A stretch of 64,000 bases of DNA from Rallus limicola (taxonomy: Eukaryota > Chordata > Aves > Gruiformes > Rallidae), in NCBI GenBank assembly GCA_022605955.1, contig JAKCOZ010000001.1, positions 75,274,520-75,338,519 on the forward strand. The letters run 5' to 3'. Position numbers and translations under genes: made by a program. Positions 48,933-61,400 of the stretch are shown piece by piece. How positions within the stretch are numbered: position 1 is the stretch's first letter; every line of letters begins with the position of its first letter. The notes under the pieces are model-generated. The model was not told the DNA's origin, ran no database searches, and worked only from the letters and a program-made list of their open reading frames with translations.

Positions 48933-50491
48933 AAAAAAATAAAAATTGTCTGGTAACACCTATGAAAGCTGCAAAGCTGTTGCGCTCAATCCCCCTCCAA
49001 TTCCACTTTAAATTATTTAAAATCAAATGCTTCATGAAATGTGAAAACATTAAAAACACAGAACATTTGCATAAAATTGGAAACTTTTGAGTTCTTCTGC
49101 TATCCATTCATGTGGAAAAAAACCCAAACAACAAAACAACAAACACACAGTATGAACCAAATTGACAAACAAATCAGCACCCTCAGTATTGAAAACTTTT
49201 AACATGAGAATGTTGAAAAAGCAGAGGAGGTGCCCATACACCTCTCTTGTACCTCTCAGCAGTTTACAGGACCAAACCAGAAATGAGGGAACTGCCAATA
49301 CTGCTGTGCATCTTCACTGTTTCTATTCTGAATGGCACCACAAAGCTCTCAATAAGGTAAGCAAAGCACTGGATTTTGTTTGGCTGGTGGTGTTTTTAAA
49401 TGACGCATTTATAGACGCTAGCACTATCAAGTTCCCTCTGCTGTTACAATTACTCCCAGGTCGTCAGTTCAAGCATAAGACCAGGAAAAATGCCTTGCCC
49501 TAAAAATCAAGACACATTCTTGATTCCTAAGACTTTTTTCAACAAGGTTTTTGTATGTTTAAAAGTTCTAAATTCCAAACCGAATGGAGAGGATTTTTAT
49601 TATTTACTGTAGCACTTAAATTTTCCAAACAAACTATACAAACTAATACAAAGACAAAATAAGCCTTGCCTTCAGAGAAAAAAAAACACATACAACACAA
49701 CAACCAACAAAAAACCCCATAAATCTATAAACTCATCAGAAACACTGAAAATACTACAGAAAGAAAAAGCATCATAAATTTCTCCTCGTCAGCTCACTAC
49801 GTTCAGGATGAGTTGGTGCCTTAACCCATCTCATTAACTTTTAATATGTATTTCAACTATTATTCATTGACCTTTCATCATATCCACTCAGATATGAAGG
49901 TGTTTTCTCCCTGCAAAACAGATAAGTGTTCTCTTTAGATAAAACAAAAAACTAATACTGTAAACAAACTCAAACTACAGCTTTCTACTAGAAGCCTGCC
50001 CAGAGCTAGGTTTCAGCCAGACACCACAGTTTAAGCTCCAACTCCATCCCACGTACACTCAAACAAAATTTTTAATTGCTACACTCAAGTCTGTCATGAT
50101 ATTATTATTGGGTTTTTTTAGCAGTTCAGGATTTCACTGAAAAGGACTTCACACCTTGGCACGAGCATCCACTCAAGCGCCCAGTTTGCATCATTACTTA
50201 AATTGTGTAATATCAGACACATTTACCATTCTCTGTAAGCTGCAACTGTACCTGGACAGAAAAGAAGCACAAGACCAGCCTTCACTCAACCTGATACCAA
50301 GCACTTTCTTGAAAAGAAGTCTGTATTTTTCATTATGTAGTTACATTTTTGCTTCGCATTCCTCCCTCCTTCCACATTTCAGCCAAGAGCATGCCCATGG
50401 CGAGAAAGCTACTACAGTATTATCTTCTTACAGAACAACCACTATTTTTCATTTTCAGAAAAAAGTCACCCAGTGATTTAGGCTGAAAACT
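48933..50491. other. Unassigned AT-rich DNA with A/C tracts
   Basis: Contains A/C tracts at 49119-49149 and 49680-49719. No gene or transposon is recognised. Confidence 0.6.
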
Positions 50492-50634
50492 ACCTCTGAA
50501 GCTCATTTAGCCCAACCTCCAGCTCCAGGCGGGGCCAGCTTCCAACCCAGTTCAGGTTAATTAGAGCTTTGTGCAGGCAAGTTTTTGAACTCTCCAAAGA
50601 CAGAGACCCCACAGCCTCTCTGGGCAAGAGCTGT
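50492..50634 (-). mobile_element. CR1 LINE 3' fragment, antisense
   Basis: The plus strand reads 'tttagcccaacctcc', 'gcggggccagcttccaaccc', 'aggttaattagagctttgtg' and 'gagaccccacagcctctctg' with 'ggcaagagctg'. This follows the complement of the CR1 3' end (tccaacccctgctcaaagcagggtcagc... cacaacctctctgggcaacctg). Confidence 0.82.
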
Positions 50635-51660
50635 GACGAGGTCAATCACAGATTATGCACTCCTCAAGGATATTTACATCTTCTTATCATCAAGCACCAG
50701 CAAAAGACCCTATAATTTCTGACAAATGATAGTGCTATATCAAATAGCACTGAAGAAGTTGGCAGCGGCAGCAGCTCTCTACTCCCTGTAACAGAGTTTC
50801 TACTCCAAAAACTTGTTTCTGACAATATTTTCCAAGGCAGAACCACTCATTTAAGTCATCTTGCCAAAACCAACAGAAGTCTTGGTATTCAGACAGATAT
50901 ACTTCCTGTATTTCCAGGCATATGGGTCCACTGTTTTTAGTGCTATGCTGTGACAACAGGTGAAGGAAATACTGTATATGTTCTCTCCTTTTAAAGCCAA
51001 TGGACAAGTTATATAACCTGCAGGGAAAACAGTCTCTAAAAACAAGTCAGATAAACAAAAGGTCTTTTCCTTTGTTTTATCCATGTGATGAATGACTTTC
51101 ACTTCCGAAGTCAACTACTTCTGTTGTTTGGGTTTTTTTGTGGTTTTTAAAATTAGCTATAGTAATAAGCACAAAGACAACCTAAAGATACAAATTCCTT
51201 TAGGAATCTGTAGCCAAGGTAAATATTCCTTTTGCCATTATTTTATATTGGTGCTTCTCTCCCCTGCCTCTTTTGTACTGTCATTGACCACTTTGCCACA
51301 GAAACATTAGCAATGTTAAGTTAATACTTTTTTTGGTTTTATTGGAATTTGAGAGACCTCAAATACAAATAATTTTATCTAAATACATCTCTTCCTTTTC
51401 TCATAGTTATTCATTAGAGATTGGTGATTAAATTATTAACCTAGAGACTGGGAAAAAAAAAAAAAAATCTACCTGCTCAGTCAGTTGACATTCATTTTCC
51501 TATGTCAACTTCAATAGTCCTCTAGTTGCCATCTAGAAGTCTAACAAAGGACCTGATTTGTTAATGTAGAAACTAGCAGAAAACTATACAAATTTCAAAC
51601 TTTGCTTTGTCTGTATACACACATGTGCACACATATGTAATAATCAGGAAAAAAACATAA

Positions 51661-51793
51661 CGTTATAGATCGGTTTGTGTTGGAAGGGATCTTTAGGATC
51701 ACCTAGTTTCAACCCCTGCCATGAACAGGAACACCCTCCACTAGGCCAGGTTGCCTGAAGCCACATCCAGCCTGGCCTTGAAACATGAAGGGG
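51661..51793 (-). mobile_element. CR1 LINE 3' fragment, antisense
   Basis: The plus strand shows 'gtgttggaagggatctttag', 'gatcacctagtttcaacccc', 'tgccatgaacaggaacaccc', 'tccactaggccaggttgcct' and 'catccagcctggccttgaaa', all standard antisense CR1 3'-end blocks. It begins at the usual terminus and is cut off after about 130 bases. Confidence 0.88.
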
Positions 51794-54700
51794 AAGTAGC
51801 TTTTCCTCATTCCAAGTCACTTTTAGCAGTTCCTAAAAGTTAGTAATTATACAAGTCTAATCAAAGGTTTAAACTCATCTCAAATAGTTCTGGTTATTAA
51901 AGATCTCAACACACACTGATAGCCGAGAACCGTTAATTCTGCTGTTCTAATCAATGCCTGTTAGTACAGTTACATTTCAACTCATCTACTATTTCAGCTA
52001 TATATTAGCATTTTTTTTCCAGATTTCTGTGAACAGACAGGCAAGTTTTTAAATTCAACAGTGACAACAATTTTGCTGGATTCTAAAGCTTCTGCTGGTT
52101 TTGGAGGCACTATAAAAGCAGACTTCAAAGAACATTTTTTTGTCTCTATTTCAACATTCCTTCTATGCTAGAAATAGCACCTACTTACCATTTTAGCTAA
52201 TCAAAGAAGTATACTGTAAGTATAAATAGAAACACAAGCGAGTTGCAGGGAAATCCTGAGATGGCACTACTTAAGTATGCACATAAGAACACCGCATAAA
52301 ACTATAAGCAAATCTACATAGTGGATTTTTCCCCAAATAGAAGTACCAAGACGCATGCTCCTTAGTGAGAAATATTTCAGCATTTACAAACCCTCTTATG
52401 ACAGATGGAGCTATGCCAGCATAAAAGTCTTTTCTCTGAATAGCTGATACTGCCTGATGAACTGATATTTGCAGAAGTACTTCTTGAAAGTGATCCAGGT
52501 TCAAGTCAGCTCACAGTGCTGACTGAAAACTATTCCTACAATAGACACATTTTCCGTTTGATTTGACTTGCCCTATGACTGCATGATTGCAAAAGACATC
52601 GTAAGAGAGGAAGGACTATTTGTCTAGAGGGAATGGAATCCATGGAACTGATCTTTTCTAGATAGCTTCAAATCAATTTAACCTAAGATGTAGCTATCCT
52701 GGGGAAGTGTTCCAAAGGAAGACTAAAAAAACCCCACCAAAACATATCCTTAATCCTCTGAGCAAGCCATTAACTTTGGACTTGGCAAACCCACGTTCAT
52801 AATTCTTTGACCACAGCTACCAAAGAGTAACTGATTTCATGGATGCCTCAGAGAGAATGAGCAAAATATGAAACAATTGCTTTGCACAGCACTCCCATCC
52901 TGTTAAAATGGTTGTTGTTAACAAATGGTAACTTCCACTGGCAATTCCATGCACAAGAGATTTTTGTTACAGAATTCACATTTTTGGTGTACATACTTTT
53001 TATTGTCAGCACTGAAAGCAGCCTCAGTTCAGCATTGCTCAAAAAGTGTGCCTAAGTGACAGAGAGCAAATGCAATTCTGGCAGCCTTTGACATAACGTC
53101 TAAAATAATTCCTTGTGTTACTTCATGTGCTCCAATTCCTTAATCTATTACAGTTTTGTAAGAATTAGGTCTTAAGAGAGCTTTCTGTAGGGAACAAGAA
53201 GCAAATTTGTAGAAGCAAATGTTGCTGCACCCCAATAATTTACAATCTTTGATGTGGAAGTAGCATCATATGGATTAAAAAGTTGGCGTAACTAATTACA
53301 AGAGCTAATTAACAAGTAAAGAAAAACTTTTTCAGGTAAAAATATTTTTCAAGTGTTATTACTTCATGCAGAAGTATTTTGACATAACTGCACAGAAGTC
53401 TCTAAAGCGGAGCCCGTTTTCCATTTAGACTTACTTTTGGAACGCCGGAGGTTTATTTTTCCCCCCTCCCAAAGTTCTGTTCATGCTTTTGCTGTCAGCA
53501 ACCTGGCTTAAAAAGCCTAAGACAGTGCCAAGACACCAGTTGCTGACTTCTCCGCCAAACAATTTCTTCTATTGTTTTTCAGGATTTAAACTGATATCTT
53601 TTTAGGTGAAGTGGTAGTCACAAAAGAGTCCAAATTGAAGAGCCTGAAAATTGGGAAAGCATAATAAGATCTTTATCAGCATTTGGAAACTCACTCAAGT
53701 ACACTTTAGGTTTCTTATTTTCTTATTCTCTCTTCAGAAATGGATAAGCCATGAAAATAGTTATCAAATGCCTTTAAAGGCTTGGCTGAATTCCTGGTAG
53801 GATTAAATTCAGGCAGTGTCAGTAAAATGCTTCATAACCTCATTCCTGGTGATGAGTAGCTTAAATGGACAAATTTGATTCATAAATTAACAGTTTCCAA
53901 TATTCTTGTTATTAAGTTGTCTTAATTGTTTACTAGATAAAACATGAACCCAGGTTTGTAGTATTACTATACACTTATTTCTAATGTAGTTTCTCCCAAC
54001 CCTTTTGGAGGTTTGTGTGTACAACCTAGTACGGTGATTCAGTATTAGCAATAGTAATGTCACTGTCTTGGACTTTATGAATATGCCTGTCACTTTGCAA
54101 CTCTAAATTCTGACATCAGTTATGGGCTACATACAGAAAAACAAAATTTAATCTCCGGAGTTGACCAACACTGATATCTGTATGTTAGAGAGCTTCCATG
54201 TTCCATAATTTTAAAAAATCAAATCTGTACAGAAAAAAAAAAATCTAAATTATGATTAAACCTCTACTATATTTGAATCCCATTTGTTATATTTTCCAAA
54301 GAATTTTTATTTCTTGAAAGAGAAATAGAGAAAGGATAGTTGTTTCCTAATAATCCCAGTACTGATTGAGAGTTAAAGTAAAATCATTCTTCAAACACTC
54401 GTGTACTCTAGAGAACAGCCATATCTTTTGAGAAGGGAGAAGCAAGAATAGATTTTTTCTTTTTTTTTTTTGCAAGTAATCAGTCTGTCATTTAGACTGT
54501 TGAAAATACCCCACTCTACCTTTCCCAAGCTTGTATCATCTAAGTTGATCTCCAATTATCTCTAAAGTCATCTCATAGGATTTCTGAAAGCAGGCAAAGT
54601 TTAAAACTTCAATTCCATTTACAACTTGAAAAACAATTTGGCTTTAAAGTCTCTTTGCCAGGTACCACCTCACTCAAACCTATTCGTGCAGAAATGTAAG

Positions 54701-55077
54701 TCAGTTACATCAGTTTAAATCAATGCTCAACTAACAGATGGTATCTTAACGATTTCAGAAGTTCTCCATTCCTCTCATTAGATCTCTGTGTATAGTAAAG
54801 CTTAAGTAGGAAGATCAGTAGCATTTTCATGTTTACATAGTTTATTTTCAAAACAAGTTAAGATCAATGCAGTACTATGGGGAAAGTATTAAGTCTTCCC
54901 ATACAGCCTTGTTTTGTGCACACACAGGATCCATCAAAGCCTTAGTGATAAGATACCAAAGATACTCTGCAAGACCAATCCTAAAAATCTGCGTAACTAT
55001 AATTAAAGCAACATTCCTCTCATTTACTACTATTAAATGAATATTTATGACTTCGTGATTAGTGCTGTTTTTAAGAG
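51794..55077. other. Unassigned AT-rich DNA
   Basis: Unique sequence; nothing recognised. Confidence 0.6.
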
Positions 55078-55480
55078 CAGCTGAACTAGGTCAGATCAAA
55101 AGTCCATATAACACAGTGCCCTGTTTCCATCTGATTAGCAGCAAGCCTCTTGGAGGACCATCAGACCAGGAGACACACGCAGCAATACCTTGGTTCAGCA
55201 ATTACAAGCCTCAGAGATGGGACTTTGAATGAAAATGGTCTGCCCGCTAGTTCTTTTATTGGAATACATGGCAAACATGTTCACTACCCTCTTTTCTACC
55301 ATTTCTAATTTTACAGACTTACACTCTCTGCATCAGCCCTCAGTGAAGTTATTATAGGCATTCTTCAAGTGAAGATCTCTGACCACCCTTGTCAAGCTTC
55401 TCTATCTTCTCCAGTTCTATTACATCGTTTTCCTGTTAAACCAGTACTGTAGTATAAAAATGTGCTCATATTTCTAGACA
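55078..55480 (-). mobile_element. Ancient CR1-like 3' fragment, antisense
   Basis: 'gaactaggtcagatcaaaag' and 'tccatataacacagtgccct' match the antisense tail typical of older CR1 families seen widely in turtles and crocodilians (ggtcagaccaaaggtccatctagcccagtatcctgt). Further on, 'ttctccagttctattacatc' near 55409 resembles the antisense coding-end block of the same elements. The middle is too diverged to align by eye, so the extent beyond about 55215 is uncertain. Confidence 0.5.
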
Positions 55481-58400
55481 CGCTTAATTGGAACAGTATT
55501 ATTTCAGATGTCAAGCCTTTACAGTCATGTGACACTTTCAACTGGAGTCCAATTTTAAGTAGTGTGTTTCCTCTACACTGTGGATCAAGGCCACAGCTTC
55601 CAGGTTTTTTTCCTAAATGGAAGTGATAAAATATAAAGTGAGTATCAATAGACTACATTTTTAATATCCTGAAGGCAAGCAATTCTGTCAATTCATAAGC
55701 TTAACACCATGAAGATGTCAATTTTTAGAAAGGACTGCTGCCTTTCAACTAAGAAGTCTTGTCAGAAAGAGCTAGAAATCTCACATTAAAGTTAGTGAAA
55801 AGCAGCGGCATCAAGACAAAAGCAACACACCTAAGGATCCCCTTTTTACTTTCCAAGTAAGATTATTTAAAACACTTCCCTGAACGGCCTAGGATTCTCT
55901 CAGCACTGCCAGATCATGACAACTTGTAAAAGTAGAAACAACTCCTGCTTGTCTCCAACAAACAAGCTATCATTGCATACATCTGTACACCACTGGCCAC
56001 GCAGCTCACGACAACAAAATGCTAGCTGTGTACAGATGCTCCACTTCCACTCGCCTGCCACTGCCATGGGAATGCTCATCATCTATCGTAAGTTCCCACC
56101 ATTTTCCAGAAATACTATTAAGACAACAAATTGATACAGTTCCATGCAAAGGTTTTAGGGTTTTTTTAAACCATGTGTAGTTTCATTGCTAAAACGGCAA
56201 GAATTCTATGAACAGACATTTGCTCTATGTTTATTTTAACAAAGGGGAAATAAAAGATTCAATTAAGATACTGGCTTAAAAGCAAATTTAAAGAAAAAAA
56301 ATCCCACATAAGACAACAACAAAAAACCAACCCTTGGACAGCTTTAGAAAGACATCACTAAAATTTAGGACCCGATGTCTTCATATACTGAAGTGATAAA
56401 ATGGCATCTATCATCTGCAGATTGCCTGTGTAGATGTCCAAATTGCATCAGGGAACAAAAAAATGCTATTATTTAACTTCTTCTGGGAAATAAGACTCAT
56501 AGCTTAACTTTACTGCCCACTTCACAAATTCTCTACTACTATTCACAACAACTGGGATTTATATGGAAATCTTTGAAAGTCTGAAAGAACATGCCCTCTG
56601 TACTGCATGTTACTATTCATGTAATGAATTCGTTGTAATGAACTCAGCATGGCACATTTAAAGTTAAGAGTACAATTGTCTTCCTAGTTACCTTAAATAG
56701 GTAGCAGATTTTATTTTTTTTAAAGAAACTAGTGGTACAATCTGCAAAGAAAGGGATTTCAATTTTCAAATTGCTACCTCAAGAATGAACACTACAAGTC
56801 AGCTAAAAAGAACCCTTGAACTACTATATTAACACTACACAGATTGGCTGGGGAGAGGAGCTTTCCCGAAGTAAAATAATAACCAGAAAAAGCCTAAAAC
56901 ACATACATATACATATATAAAAGAGAAAGTAAATTAAATAGTATTAATTAACAAGTATACGAAGAGGAAAAAATTCACTAAAATAATTTCTCTATAGAAC
57001 ACAATTACAGACCTCATCATATTTTTTTTAATGCTGAACTTATACAGAGTAAATAAAATATTTTAATTGGCCTCTAACTTCATATTCTTTCAACTATTAA
57101 TCTTGTACCACAATGAAAACCTTTGATCTGTTTTTGTAACAAAAAGATCCCCTACAAGCAGATAGCTAACTTTGGTTAGATTTAAAAAAAAAAAAAAAAA
57201 AAGAATTCTTCGAAAGGGAGAACTGAGCCACGTAAAATATTTAACATGATACACTTCAGCTACCTCAAAACAGGTTATAAAGATACATAAACCTTTGATG
57301 AATTTACACTATTCAGTTCATCTACTGCTCAGACAGGTCCCAACTTGAAAACATATCTGTTTCCTTTAAGCTCTAAAGAACAGTAATAGTATGTAAATTC
57401 CTGTCCTGACTTCATGTAGAGTATTAATCATTCTCTCCTTGGCTGCTGGGACTATACACCAATCCTATTCCTGAGTATCCACAGAAGCACAAAGCAATAT
57501 TCACTGGAACATTTGGGGTCCGTCCCCCCACCCATAAAAAGTCTTTATTCTGAAGAAATGTTACGAAAATTCCGAAGCATTCTGCCTTTCCCCACTCAGC
57601 TCCCTGCCCATTTACTGGTGTAACTCACAAAATAACACTACCGCTCACAGTAGGTTCCTTGCAGTTACTGGTGTACAGTAACTAATATCCTGATACTGTT
57701 ATCTTTCTTGGGACTCATATCTCCTCAGCTTTCTGTGAGTCAGTTTTTCCCAAGCTATTATCCTGGACATTTCTACGCTACCAGGTGAATCATAATAGCG
57801 TAGAGTAATAACACAGGACAAAGAGTACTGCTAATTAGTGAAAATAAAATCACGGCTTCAAAGACTGTTCCACACACAATATTTTTATACTCCTCTTTAT
57901 TACACCTGGGACAAGATATGTTAATCTATTAAATATCTAAGTATAACTTACAGACTAGTAATGGTCTTCTATAATTTCTGCTGGCCCAAAGAACTATCAA
58001 AGCACCAAAGAAGAAAAATTTGAACACATACAGAAATAACTCAAAGGATAGTAACCAGAGAACTCGAGAAGAAGCATTTCCATCTTATTTTGTGCAGTAC
58101 AAAACAGAGTCAAAGAGCATGAAAAGCTGACCTTCTTTGGCAATTGAAGAAAAAAAGAACAGTGGTTTTGGATGCATATAAAAAAAAAAAATCAAGTATT
58201 TAAAACACATAGTTGAAATCTAAGTTGCTAAGTTATGGAAATGCATTATGAAATTAGATCCTTCTTCCTTCCCATCTTTTTTATTTGAGCGATGAGTGCT
58301 AAGGATGTGCCATTACATGAAATTAAGTCGAGCAACTTTTTTTGGTTTTCCATTTCAATACATTGGAATGCAACCAATGAAACAGCACAATTTATCTCTA

Positions 58401-61400
58401 AAAATAATACCAGAGTTTAGTGGCTCTTGATTATGTTTTCCTTACAAGGATCCTTTGCAGAAAACTACAAGCTTCTGTTTAGAACAATGTTAATTAGTGC
58501 CTGTGGGAATAAGGCAAACTAATTTTTCCACAGCAATGTAATTTCCCGTAACTTTAATTTTTACATGATGATTCTCCAGTAGATGATCATATGCCACATT
58601 TTACTGTCTCCAGTATGATCAGGATATCAAACAAATTAGTTGTTTTCAGCTTAATCTCCCCCTCCATTAAAAAAAAAGTTAGTTTTACTCATATGTTATA
58701 GAAAAACCTGTACACAAAGAAAGATAAGTTGACAGTAAGTTCCATATATTTTTAAGGATGCTAACAAATTCCTCTATCTTTGGACTAAATTACTTAAAAT
58801 GACAAAACCAGACAGAATGTGTAAGTGCACTTGGAGTACAGGCGCTGTGGCTGTCCTCTTCTCGGCACTGCAATGAAACTCATTTTCAGAATCCATCTTC
58901 ACTGAGTAGGAAGAGAATACTTAATCTACATAAAAGGGGGCATAGCCAAATTGCTTAAATACAGATAGGAGAGCCAAGAGCGGTTTGCAGAAAGATGATG
59001 CTACAGAGGCTACACTCCAACATCTGATGTCAGTCCCTGAGTACACTTAAGGGACATATAGTTGAGATGTAGAGGAAACTACAGTTCTCCTTAGAGCCCT
59101 TCATTCAGCAAGGATAAGAAACAGTGTTTTAATGGGAAGGTAGCCAGACAATAGATAGCAAATGCAACCAAACAGACCTGCATCCTTTCATTTCCTACTG
59201 ATATGAAAAATAAATATCAGCACTTTCTTTTCAAGTTTTAATGATGCACAGGGAACTATGTTTAATCATCACACCTCATGAGAAGGACTCATTAAATACT
59301 TCAAAAGAAGCTTCTGAAAAAGACTAATATTCTATTTTATAGAAAAAAAAAATATTACATTCCCTTGTAGACTTATCAGCCAACAGTATTGGACCTTTCC
59401 CAGAATAAACCTGGGGTTACAGAATTAGACAAGAAAAGCACTGATGCAGCATGAGTTGAACGGACATCATGTCATTCACTGAGGCAGTTCCAGAAGCCAA
59501 AACAGAGTCAATCCATATGGTGAATTTATGCATGTATTATTTACAACATCCATATTCCCCAACTTTAAGGCTCTAGAAATTCAACAGCATACCATCCTTT
59601 AAAGATGGCTTTACACTCCATAATACATTTATCCTTGCTTCAGAATGAGCCATTTCATAAGGTATTAAATTGAATTTAACATCACTTTACTTACAAGACA
59701 GCTACAAATGCTTTCTATTTTAACATCTTTTACACTCTGTTCAGCACTGTACTTTTTCATCAATACCTCTAACAGTTAATTTCAATATCCACTTTAATCC
59801 ACCAAGAAAATCAGAGCATAGCACTCAATAATCAAATATTTCTTCATCTGAGTATCATGAAAGCCTCCCATACAAAACCACAGGTGTGTTGGTAAAACTT
59901 TACAGTGGTTTCATAATGTTGCTGGTAAAGTAATTTGAACTTATCTAAAGGCTGCAACTCTGTCTCCTGACAAAACGAAAACAGCTTTAGCAAAAAGAAA
60001 GCATAATTCCCTGATTGCAAGTTTTGTTTTTCTATAGTCATTTCACTGAGACATTATCATGACATCTTAGACACCTGGAAAGACAATGGAAAACGAATCG
60101 GCCTTGTCACGGTGTGGCCAACTACACCAAAGAACAATTAAATCCCTGTCCATTAACGTTCAGAGGTTATTTTCCTCTGGTTTCATCAATCAGATGTATT
60201 TCTTTGCCAAAATTAATAGCAGCTAATCTTTCACAGACAACAGTGCAAAAGACAAATATGTCCAGAAACGTGGCCAATCTACTGACAGCACTACAAAGCA
60301 AAAAAAACTTGAGTGCAATTGTTGATCTGTACTTCCACTCCTTGTGGAAACACTAAGTGCTGCATCAAGTCCACACAGCACAGAGGGGCAAGTAATTCCA
60401 ACTACCATACGGCCAATTAAAGAGCATCACTGATCTAAATGAAATACACTGAGAATTCCTCCCTGGAAAAGAATGGACTAACAGGTTTGCATGAAGTGCA
60501 GGAAAAAGTCATTAAAATCAATTTGGTTTTGCCCTGCTAAATGACTTCACCAGAGTCTTCTCTTACCATCATTATTCTTTGGGGAGAGAGGAGGGAATGA
60601 GGTGAGCGAAAACACAGAGGAATAGATGGGCTGAAGATTTTAATTGCTATTTAAAGCAAATTATTTCAATGCTTAAACGTCTTAATTTATCTAAGTTGCA
60701 GGTAAGCACATACAAACATACACCACTTCCTCTGGCTTAAAGAAATATATCAAGTAACCCATCAGTGTACTTAGTGAGGTTTTTAAACATACTTGTTAAT
60801 CACCACAGTTATATTGAATTGTCCCTAGTGCTCATTCTTTTGCTTTTATTTTAGAGGAAATAGTAAATTTAATAAACTGGGGGGAAAAAAAAATCCGTAA
60901 AGCATAATGTTTAAGTCCTGACTTGTCAATTTTTAGTATGGTATCCCAAGTAGGTCCTAATTCTGACTGAATAGCAGAAGATCCTGCAGGGTTCATTTCA
61001 GGCTGCAGGCATTTGATACTGAACTGACCTCACAGTATTTACATTCCCTTTAGAAACATTTGGCATGCAGTCCAACTGAGGAAGATCACGTCTAACACTA
61101 CTTGAGCTACCAGTGCTAGAAGCAAGCTGAATAACAGTTAAAAGAGTAGGGCAACCAATAAGGGCACATACACAGAAATAAAATTAAAGGGATGCTGAGA
61201 AAGATAAGGTCAGATAACAGAGGAAAAGAAGAATTGAAGAGACAAGAATTGGAGACAGTTGCTTTTCTGATATAAATAGTCCCTGTTTATTTTTTCAAAC
61301 ACATAGTGCAGACAGGCTTTTCAACTAGTAAAAAGCAAGTGACTTAAACTCAAGGAAAATAAACATATCAGAAGACTTGAAATATTTGTCTCTGCTCAAA

